Shown: piece after piece, positions 1 through 5,713 of the stretch
Position numbering within the stretch: the first letter of the stretch is position 1
Layout of the letters: every line of letters begins with the position of its first letter
DNA from: Verrucomicrobiaceae bacterium
GTDB taxonomy: Bacteria; Verrucomicrobiota; Verrucomicrobiae; Verrucomicrobiales; Akkermansiaceae
DNA: 6,765 nt
Reading direction: 5' to 3'
Assembly (NCBI GenBank): GCA_947372405.1
Contig: CANBTO010000280.1
Location: forward strand, 1 to 6,765
Notes under the pieces: model-generated
Told to the model about the DNA's origin: nothing
The model's database searches: none
What the model saw: the letters and a program-made list of their open reading frames with translations, nothing else
Position numbers and translations under genes: made by a program

Positions 1-2
1 GC

Positions 3-173
3 GAACTGGTGGAAGTTTCAGTTCCCCGCCCGCGCTCGTTCTCGCAAGTAACGGAGCCCGCGTTCGCCGCCACCCGCAGGCACATCGAACACCTCATTCA
101 TCCTCCGAGCCCGCCGGACAAGGACAATTTTCCCGTTCTCCGCATGGCCGTCGCGGACCCGGATGTGCTGTGA
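3..173 (+). CDS. C-terminal tail of a probable ABC-transporter ATP-binding protein (5' partial)
   Basis: An open frame enters from the left edge and stops at TGA 171-173, leaving 56 residues. It begins ELVEVSVPRPRSFSQVTEPA and continues with an AFAATRRHIEHLI segment. An acidic/basic beta-strand, then a PRPRS motif, then a short helix with a TEPAF-type start is the usual end of ATPases in the SsuB/TauB/NrtD group (nitrate, sulfonate and taurine importers). That recognition is from memory of the family; the Walker and signature motifs lie outside the window. Codons in this frame end mostly in G or C, as in the genes downstream. Genes for such importers commonly accompany cgd-carboxylase operons, so uptake of guanidine or a related nitrogen compound is a reasonable inference. 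The last roughly 20 residues, from HPPSPPDKDN onward, are a non-conserved tail. Another frame stops at 49-51 but reads as nothing recognisable. Confidence 0.55.
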   Translation, partial: ELVEVSVPRPRSFSQVTEPAFAATRRHIEHLIHPPSPPDKDNFPVLRMAVADPDVL

Positions 174-177
174 TCCG

Positions 178-205
178 GTGTGATCTTTTTCATTTTTCTT
201 CATAC
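178..205 (+). promoter_or_regulatory. Putative NikR-type operator, GTGTGA-N16-TCATAC
   Basis: Half-sites GTGTGA (178-183) and TCATAC (200-205) are separated by exactly 16 bases. The E. coli NikR operator is GTATGA-N16-TCATAC, so 11 of 12 specified bases match with the correct spacing. The site lies 17 bases upstream of the chosen start of the NikR-like gene, as expected for autoregulation, and after the stop of the preceding gene. A weak sigma-70-like pair overlaps it: GTGTGA in the -35 position and CATACT (201-206) in the -10 position, 17 bases apart. A bound tetramer would therefore block the promoter. TCATAC also occurs near 2278 and 4248, inside coding sequence, without a partner half-site at the right distance. 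Binding is inferred, not shown. Confidence 0.6.
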
Positions 206-222
206 TTGGAACTTTGATTGCT

Positions 223-687
223 ATGAAAGCCCGCATGGCGAAGGACGAAACCAGCGAGAGTCTGAGAAGAGTCACGATTTCGATGTGCGAGGATACCTTC
301 CAAGCGCTCGACCGGCTCGTGACGGAGCGCGGATTCGACAGTCGATCGCAGGCCATCGCGGAAATGATCCATCAGCAGGCCGCCGAGCATCTTGGTAAAA
401 TCGGCACGCAGATCATGGCCGGCACGCTCACCATGATCTACGACGAATCGAAGAGCTCGCTGCTCCGCGATCTATCGAGGGTGTGCCGAGAGCACATCAC
501 CGAGGTCATTTCCTCACAGCACATTCTTTTGGAAGACGACCACGTGCTCGAAGTCCTGCTCATGCAGGGGCCTGCCGACACGCTCCGGCGGATCGCCAAC
601 GAACTGGTCACCTGCAAGGGAGTCAAAAGCACGCATCTCTCACTCACCCCGCATCTGCTCCCGCAGCTTCACGGCAAGCGGAAATAG
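223..687 (+). CDS. NikR-family ribbon-helix-helix regulator with a degenerate nickel site
   Basis: This 154-residue protein has the two-domain layout of NikR. The N-terminal ribbon-helix-helix covers about residues 14-55, with beta-strand RRVTISM and GFDSRSQAI before helix 2. The C-terminal ACT-like NikR_C domain covers about 64-143, from [10 protein letters not shown] to [13 protein letters not shown]-contact residues equivalent to E. coli NikR Arg3, Thr5 and Thr7 are R16, T18 and S20. An ungapped alignment to remembered NikR sequences puts R89, H100, L102 and V108 at the four nickel ligands (His, His, His, Cys), so only one is kept. It is therefore probably not a classical nickel sensor. 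H91, H107 and C88 lie near the site and could form something different. The likely role is local repressor of the guanidine operon through the operator at 178-205. ATG 223 was chosen; ATG 235 and TTG 214 are in frame and possible. No strong Shine-Dalgarno sequence is present. The next gene begins 20 bases after the stop. Confidence 0.85.
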   Translation: MKARMAKDETSESLRRVTISMCEDTFQALDRLVTERGFDSRSQAIAEMIHQQAAEHLGKIGTQIMAGTLTMIYDESKSSLLRDLSRVCREHITEVISSQHILLEDDHVLEVLLMQGPADTLRRIANELVTCKGVKSTHLSLTPHLLPQLHGKRK

Positions 688-707
688 TCCACTCGCATTC
701 TCCCACC

Positions 708-1424
708 ATGTCCCTCATCTTCGAAAAAACACTACACGGCGCAGGCATGTGGTCCGGCGTCGTTTCGCGCGGCAAACGACTCCGCCTCACCGACCTGGAC
801 GGTGGTGCCAACGTCGGCCTGCTGCTCTACAACGCGCTCGAACGCCACGAGCGCTACAACATGCCGGACACCCTGAAAGGCCAGCACATCTTCTATCTGC
901 GGGAGCCCTATTGCCTGCATTCCGATATGGGCCGTTTGCTGGCATCCATCACCGCTGACAGCGTCGGTTGGCATGACACCGTCTGTGGTCACTCGGATGC
1001 CGGCCGTGTTCTTGCCAAATATGGTTCTAACAACTACCAGCAGGTCCGCAACGACTGGCATCGCAACGGTCGCGATGGTTTTCTCATCGAACTCGCGAAA
1101 TGGGGACTCGGAAAAAAGGACCTCGTTCCGAACCTGAACCTCTTCAGCAAGGTCGTCTCGGATGAGGATGGCCGGCTTTCCTTTGTTCCCGGAAATTCAA
1201 ATCCAGGCGACTTCATCGAACTCCGGTTTGAAATGGACACGCTTGTCGTGCTCAACACCTGCCAGCATCCGCTTGATCCGGACCCGGTCTATCGACACCG
1301 CCACGTGAAGCTCGAAGTCTTCCCTGGCGAACCGCCCGCCACCGACGATCCGTCTCTAACCGTCCGCCCGGAAAATCTCCGCGCATGGGAGAACAACGAA
1401 ACCTATCACAACCTCCGGTTCTAA
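708..1424 (+). CDS. DUF1989 protein, UAAP2 type; carboxyguanidine deiminase CgdAB subunit
   Basis: This 238-residue protein belongs to the DUF1989 family formerly called urea carboxylase-associated protein 2. Family signatures run along its length: [19 protein letters not shown] (about 26-44), [27 protein letters not shown] (81-94), [30 protein letters not shown] and [19 protein letters not shown]. With the UAAP1-type protein next to it, it is expected to form the heterodimeric, cytoplasmic carboxyguanidine deiminase, which hydrolyses carboxyguanidine to allophanate and ammonia. That function is established for the Pseudomonas syringae pair. I do not assign the A or B letter. At residues 85-86 the D-T-C-G motif seen in its partner reads D-S-V-G. 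The frame stays open upstream into the regulator gene, but family similarity begins at ATG 708. No Shine-Dalgarno sequence is visible. The stop lies five bases before the next start. Confidence 0.9.
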   Translation: MSLIFEKTLHGAGMWSGVVSRGKRLRLTDLDGGANVGLLLYNALERHERYNMPDTLKGQHIFYLREPYCLHSDMGRLLASITADSVGWHDTVCGHSDAGRVLAKYGSNNYQQVRNDWHRNGRDGFLIELAKWGLGKKDLVPNLNLFSKVVSDEDGRLSFVPGNSNPGDFIELRFEMDTLVVLNTCQHPLDPDPVYRHRHVKLEVFPGEPPATDDPSLTVRPENLRAWENNETYHNLRF

Positions 1425-1429
1425 CCGCC

Positions 1430-2062
1430 ATGAACGAAAGCATTCTCAAACCCGAGGTAGCGGTCTTCCGCGAAGTAATTCCCGCCGGTGACTGGTGGGT
1501 CCATGAAATCAAGAAGGGGCAGACCTTGAGGATTCTCGATCTTGAGGGAAACCAGGCCGCGGACACGCTGTTCTTCAATGCTGCTGATCCCACCGAACGC
1601 TACAGCGCGGACCGCACGATCCAGGAACAGGCCGCGCTCTATCTAACCACCGGCACCAAGTTGATGAGCACCGAGGGCAACGTGCTGCTCACCATCACCG
1701 CAGACACCTGCGGCCGCCACGACACGCTCGGCGGCGCGTGTTCCCGCGAGAGCAACACCATGCGCTACGCCCACGACAAGGAATGCATGCACGCCTGCCG
1801 GGATTCGTTCATCCGCGGCGCGCAGGAATGGAATGTCGAGCTCACCAAGCGCGACATCACCTGCAACATCAACTTCTTCATGAACGTGCCGGTTTCTCCC
1901 GACGGCGGACTCAGTTTCGCCGACGGCATTTCCGCTCCGGGAAGATATGTGGAAATGAAAGCCAAAATGGATGTGGTCTGCCTCATCTCCAACTGCCCGC
2001 AACTCAACAATCCCTGCAACGGGTGGAACCCGACACCCGTCGAAGTAATGATTTTTGGTTAA
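1430..2062 (+). CDS. DUF1989 protein, UAAP1 type; carboxyguanidine deiminase CgdAB subunit
   Basis: This 210-residue protein is the second DUF1989 member, formerly urea carboxylase-associated protein 1. Signatures are [20 protein letters not shown] near the N-terminus, [35 protein letters not shown] (91-105), CMHACRDSF (119-127), [24 protein letters not shown], and [20 protein letters not shown] near the end. It is paralogous to the preceding gene but rich in conserved cysteines and histidines, which suggests that this subunit carries more of the catalytic or metal-binding residues; that is inference. Together the two should hydrolyse carboxyguanidine to allophanate. ATG 1430 was chosen because the family start MxxxxLxP lies there and the gap to the previous stop is five bases. 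ATG 1385 is in frame but would overlap the previous gene by 40 bases. The following 81-base gap is filled by a palindromic element. Confidence 0.9.
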   Translation: MNESILKPEVAVFREVIPAGDWWVHEIKKGQTLRILDLEGNQAADTLFFNAADPTERYSADRTIQEQAALYLTTGTKLMSTEGNVLLTITADTCGRHDTLGGACSRESNTMRYAHDKECMHACRDSFIRGAQEWNVELTKRDITCNINFFMNVPVSPDGGLSFADGISAPGRYVEMKAKMDVVCLISNCPQLNNPCNGWNPTPVEVMIFG

Positions 2063-2065
2063 ACC

Positions 2066-2137
2066 TGTAGCGGCGGTCTGTGACCGTCGCTGGACATATC
2101 CATCGCATTCGCCCGACGGTCATAGACCGCCGCTACA
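2066..2137. repeat. BIME-like inverted repeat between the cgd genes and the carboxylase gene
   Basis: Two 24-base arms, 2066-2089 and 2114-2137, are inverted copies of each other with one mismatch (a G-T wobble in RNA) around a 24-base spacer. The left arm starts TGTAGCGGCGGTC and the right arm ends GACCGCCGCTACA. Each arm contains its own small palindrome: CGGTC-TGT-GACCG in the left and CGGTC-ATA-GACCG in the right. The element can therefore fold as one long stem or as two short hairpins. It fills almost the whole gap, beginning 3 bases after the upstream stop and ending 6 bases before the carboxylase ATG. There is no U-tract, so it is not a typical terminator. It looks like a dispersed REP/BIME-type repeat that may affect mRNA stability or translation of the carboxylase. 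Confidence 0.9.
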
Positions 2138-2143
2138 TTCTCC

Positions 2144-5100
2144 ATGAAAATTCTCATCGCAAACAGAGGCGAAATCGCCGCACGCGCCATCCGCACTTTC
2201 AAGAAGCTCGGCTACAAGAGCGTCGCCGTGTATTCAGATCCTGACTATGCGGCTCCGCACGTCGATCTGGCCGACGCATCATACCGACTTGGTCCGGGTC
2301 CGGTTTCGGAAAGCTATCTGCTCAGGGACAGGCTCTTGGAAATCGCGGTATCGTCCGGAGTTGATGCGGTGTTTCCTGGATACGGTCTGCTCAGTGAGAA
2401 CACCGACTTCGCAAGGATGTGCGAGGATGCGGGTGTGAAATGGCTCGGTCCCACTCCGGAACAAATCATCGCATTTGGCCTGAAGCATGAAGCCCGCCGA
2501 CTCGCAGGTGAGGCGGGTGTGCCGCTGGTGCCGGGAACGGATCTGTTGGAGAGTGCGGAGGCTGCAGTCGCTGCCGCGCAAACCATCGGCTATCCTGTCA
2601 TGCTCAAAAGCACTGCGGGTGGTGGAGGCATCGGTATGAAGGTGTGTCACGATGCCGCCGAACTCCGCCGCGAATTTGAAACCGTCGTCCGCCTGAGCGA
2701 GCGCAGTTTTGGCTCCGGTAGCGTGTTTATCGAACGCTTCATCGAACGCGGCCGCCATGTGGAAGTGCAGATTTTCGGCGATGGGAAGGGCAGGGTGCTT
2801 GCCCTCGGAGAACGCGATTGCTCCGTGCAGCGCCGGAACCAGAAGGTCTTTGAGGAAACTCCAGCTCCCGGACTAACAGATGAAACCCGGGCGGCCCTCC
2901 ACGCCGCCGCCGTGAAGCTCGGCGAGAGCGTTAGTTACCGCTCCGCCGGTACCGTCGAGTTCATCTACGACGCGGATCGCAGCGATTTCTTTTTCCTCGA
3001 AGTGAACACACGCCTCCAGGTGGAGCACGGAGTGACGGAACTCGTTACCGGCATCGATCTTGTCGATTGGATGGCACGCCTCGCACTCGATGAAAGTTGG
3101 GAAATGCCGGCCGCCGCGCCTGTTCCTAACGGCTGCGCGATCCAGGCCCGGGTTTACGCCGAAGATCCGAACCACAACTTTCGGCCGAGCTGCGGTCTGC
3201 TGACCGAGGCCGCGTTTCCGGATTGGACTCGCTGCGATGGCTGGGTCGTTCCCGGATCGGAGGTCGGTCCGTACTATGATCCCTTGTTAGCCAAGGTGAT
3301 GGTCCATGCGGAGGACCGGGAATCCGCCGTCGCCAAACTCGACCGGGCTTTGAACGAAACCCGTATTTCCGGCATTGAAACCAATCTCCGCTATCTCAGA
3401 GGAATCGTTCGCTGGCAGCCATACCTCGCGGGCGGCGTCGCCATGCGCGACATGGCCGGCTTCATCTATCAGCCTGACACTTTCGATGTCGTAGCAGCGG
3501 GAACCATGACCACCGTGCAGGATTGGCCCGGACGAGTCGGCTATTGGGAGGTCGGTGTGCCGCCGTCAGGTCCGTTCGATTCGCTTTCGTTGCGCATGGC
3601 CAACACGCTGGTCGGAAATCCCGAGGGCGCTGCCGGACTGGAAATCACCATGACGGGTCCGACGCTTCGTTTCAACAGTGCGACCACCATCGCAATCGTC
3701 GGTGCTTCCGCCCTCGTTCTGAAAAACGGCGTGGCGGTTTCGATGAATGAAGCGATTTCGATAGAACCCGGGGATCTCATCAAGATCGGTCGATTCGAAA
3801 CCGCCGGTGCCCGGGCCTACCTCGCTGTTGCGGGCGGGATCGAATCACCGGAATATCTTGGCAGCGCGTCCACCTTCACGCTCGGGAAATTCGGCGGGCC
3901 GTTTGGACGGGCGCTCCTGCCCGGCGATGTATTGGGAATAAGGAGTGGGGACGTCTCGTCCCCACAAGAAGGGACGAGACGTCCGTTCCCCTTATGTCAC
4001 GAATGGAAAATCGCCGTGCTCTACGGACCCCACGGCGCTCCGGATTTCTTTCTGGATGAAGACATCGACACCTTCTTCGCCACCGAATGGGAGGTGCATT
4101 ACAATTCTGCTAGAACCGGTGTCCGGCTGATCGGTCCGAAGCCGAAGTGGGCTCGCGCGGACGGAGGCGAAGCGGGGCTCCATCCATCGAACCTCCATGA
4201 CAACGCCTATGCCATTGGTGCGGTGGACTTCACCGGGGACATGCCGGTCATACTCGGTCCCGATGGCCCTAGCCTGGGTGGATTCGTATGCCCCGTGGTG
4301 GTGGTCGACGCCGAGTTGTGGAAACTCGGCCAGTTGCGACCGGGCGACAGGATCACTTTTGTTCCGGTGGATGAAACGTGGGCGAAGCAGAGACAACAAC
4401 AGGTCTCTGATTTCATCGCTGGACGGATCGGCGGGCTTCCAGATCCCATCGAGAGCGGGCGAGGATCATGTTTCATCGATTCCTTCGGCGAGGGTGATGA
4501 CAAGGTTGTGGTGCGCCGCGCGGGTGACTGCTATTTTCTAATCGAGTTCGGCCCGCACCATCTTGATCTGAAACTTCGGTTCAAGGTTCATGTCGTTTAC
4601 GAATGGCTGAAGGACAAAGGGATTGAAGGTATCCTCGACCTAACACCGGGAATCCGCTCCTTGCAGGTGCATTTCGATCCCGCGATCATTAATCGCTGCG
4701 ATCTTTGGGGAAATATCCGCGAGGGCATACTGGCATTACCGCCGTTGGAGCAGATCGAAGTGCCAACGCGCATCGTTCATCTGCCGTTGAGTTGGGATGA
4801 TCCGAGCACCCGCGATGCAATCCGCCGCTACATGCAGAGCGTCCGCCCGGACGCACCGTGGTGTCCGAGCAATCTGGAGTTCATCCGCCGCATCAACGGG
4901 CTAGATTCCATCGGGGATGTCTATCAGAAATTCTTCGAGGCTTCCTATCTCGTCATGGGGCTGGGCGACGTTTATCTCGGCGCTCCGGTAGCGACGCCGC
5001 TCGATCCGCGACACCGGATGGTCACGACCAAATACAACCCGGCCCGCACGTGGACTCCTGAAAACGCGGTGGGCATCGGTGGTGCCTATCTGTGCATCTA

Positions 5101-5713
5101 CGGCATGGAGGGCCCCGGCGGCTATCAATTCACGGGGCGGACGATTCCGGTTTGGAACCGTTGGCGGACCACCGTGGACTTCGAAAATCCCTGGTTGCTC
5201 CGCTTCTTCGACCAGCTCCGCTTCTATCCAGTGGACGCTGATGAACTGCTCCGACTTCGCGAGGACGTTCCGCTCGGCCGACACAAACTGGAGATTGAGG
5301 AAAAGGTGTTTCGTTTCGCCGATTACGAGGCGTTTCTCGAAGAACACGCGGATGATATCGCGGAGTTTCGCGAGTGCCAGCAGGCCGCGTTCCAAGAGGA
5401 GCGCAGGCGCTGGGAAGAGGCAGGGTTATCGATGGACGCGCCTGCCGAGGAAGTCAAAGACGAGGAAGAAGTGGTGATTCCGGATGGTTGCCACACGCTG
5501 GACAGTCCGGTGACCGGCAGCATTTGGAAGATCGTGGCACAAGCTGGCGCGCGCATTGCTGGTGGTGATGCCGTGTTGATTCTCGAAGCGATGAAAATGG
5601 AGGTGGCTCTCGAAACGGACGAAGATATCGAAATCATCGAGGTTCTCGCCGTGGAAGGTGCCAGCGTGAAAGCCGGACAAGCACTCGTCATTGCCAAAGT
5701 CGTCGTCTCATGA
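2144..5713 (+). CDS. uca: Biotin-dependent urea carboxylase family enzyme, probably guanidine carboxylase
   Basis: This 1189-residue enzyme is full length for the family. The biotin carboxylase domain (about 1-446) shows MKILIANRGEIAARAI, FPGYGLLSEN (77-86), the ATP-grasp glycine loop with K155 (MLKSTAGGGGIGM, 153-165) and EVNTRLQVEH (286-295, including R290 and E294). The carboxyltransferase region follows as an AHS2/KipA-like part from about 447 and an AHS1/KipI-like part from about 770, ending near YNPARTWTPENAVGIGG. The C-terminal biotin carrier domain (about 1115-1189) has EAMKMEV with biotinyl-lysine K1151. The enzyme uses ATP and bicarbonate to N-carboxylate its substrate. D695 in GAVDFTGD sits where I recall Asn in fungal urea carboxylases (AVNFTGD), so guanidine is the likely substrate; the adjacent cgd pair agrees. 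Residues 599-618 come from a palindromic element. No Shine-Dalgarno sequence precedes ATG 2144. The stop overlaps the next start as ATGA. Confidence 0.95.
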   Translation: MKILIANRGEIAARAIRTFKKLGYKSVAVYSDPDYAAPHVDLADASYRLGPGPVSESYLLRDRLLEIAVSSGVDAVFPGYGLLSENTDFARMCEDAGVKWLGPTPEQIIAFGLKHEARRLAGEAGVPLVPGTDLLESAEAAVAAAQTIGYPVMLKSTAGGGGIGMKVCHDAAELRREFETVVRLSERSFGSGSVFIERFIERGRHVEVQIFGDGKGRVLALGERDCSVQRRNQKVFEETPAPGLTDETRAALHAAAVKLGESVSYRSAGTVEFIYDADRSDFFFLEVNTRLQVEHGVTELVTGIDLVDWMARLALDESWEMPAAAPVPNGCAIQARVYAEDPNHNFRPSCGLLTEAAFPDWTRCDGWVVPGSEVGPYYDPLLAKVMVHAEDRESAVAKLDRALNETRISGIETNLRYLRGIVRWQPYLAGGVAMRDMAGFIYQPDTFDVVAAGTMTTVQDWPGRVGYWEVGVPPSGPFDSLSLRMANTLVGNPEGAAGLEITMTGPTLRFNSATTIAIVGASALVLKNGVAVSMNEAISIEPGDLIKIGRFETAGARAYLAVAGGIESPEYLGSASTFTLGKFGGPFGRALLPGDVLGIRSGDVSSPQEGTRRPFPLCHEWKIAVLYGPHGAPDFFLDEDIDTFFATEWEVHYNSARTGVRLIGPKPKWARADGGEAGLHPSNLHDNAYAIGAVDFTGDMPVILGPDGPSLGGFVCPVVVVDAELWKLGQLRPGDRITFVPVDETWAKQRQQQVSDFIAGRIGGLPDPIESGRGSCFIDSFGEGDDKVVVRRAGDCYFLIEFGPHHLDLKLRFKVHVVYEWLKDKGIEGILDLTPGIRSLQVHFDPAIINRCDLWGNIREGILALPPLEQIEVPTRIVHLPLSWDDPSTRDAIRRYMQSVRPDAPWCPSNLEFIRRINGLDSIGDVYQKFFEASYLVMGLGDVYLGAPVATPLDPRHRMVTTKYNPARTWTPENAVGIGGAYLCIYGMEGPGGYQFTGRTIPVWNRWRTTVDFENPWLLRFFDQLRFYPVDADELLRLREDVPLGRHKLEIEEKVFRFADYEAFLEEHADDIAEFRECQQAAFQEERRRWEEAGLSMDAPAEEVKDEEEVVIPDGCHTLDSPVTGSIWKIVAQAGARIAGGDAVLILEAMKMEVALETDEDIEIIEVLAVEGASVKAGQALVIAKVVVS
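3938..3995. repeat. Palindromic element inside the carboxylase gene, translated in frame
   Basis: Arms 3938-3962 and 3971-3995 (25 bases each) pair at 21 of 25 positions around an 8-base loop, CACAAGAA. The 14 pairs nearest the loop are perfect. The inner part of each arm is itself nearly palindromic: GGGACG-TCT-CGTCCC on the left and GGGACG-AGA-CGTCC on the right, the same architecture as the repeat at 2066-2137 but a different sequence. It is read through as residues 599 to about 618, after GDVLG and before the conserved HEW...VLYGPHGAPDFF block. Its codons include ATA, AGG, AGA and TTA, which are uncommon in the rest of this gene. It reads as a mobile palindrome tolerated in a loop between conserved blocks, comparable in principle to Rickettsia palindromic elements. 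Confidence 0.8.

Noticed and set aside
1..51. Frame ending in TAA at 49-51, as an alternative tail of the upstream gene
   Set aside because: The 16 residues have no recognisable character, whereas the frame ending at 173 resembles an ABC ATPase tail.
174..222. ykkC-type guanidine riboswitch, often found before guanidine genes
   Set aside because: The gap is about 49 bases, too short for the aptamer, and no conserved paired elements are visible. One could still lie upstream of the window.
18..356. Long minus-strand open frame across the left end and into the regulator gene
   Set aside because: It is antisense to two supported + strand frames, and its translation is Arg-rich and unlike any family I know.
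483..707. In-frame upstream extension of the UAAP2-type gene
   Set aside because: It lies wholly over the regulator gene in another frame, and similarity to DUF1989 proteins starts at ATG 708.
2066..2137. Rho-independent terminator between the cgd genes and the carboxylase gene
   Set aside because: There is a 24-base spacer between the arms, no T-tract follows, and the position is inside an obvious operon.
2279..2758. Minus-strand open frames opposite the carboxylase gene, here and at 3992-4399, 4901-5395 and 5323-5823
   Set aside because: The + strand encodes a complete conserved enzyme there; these are shadow frames of GC-rich coding DNA.
3938..3995. Terminator or attachment site inside the carboxylase gene
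   Set aside because: No T-tract follows, the reading frame continues through conserved sequence, and no integrase or boundary duplication is present.
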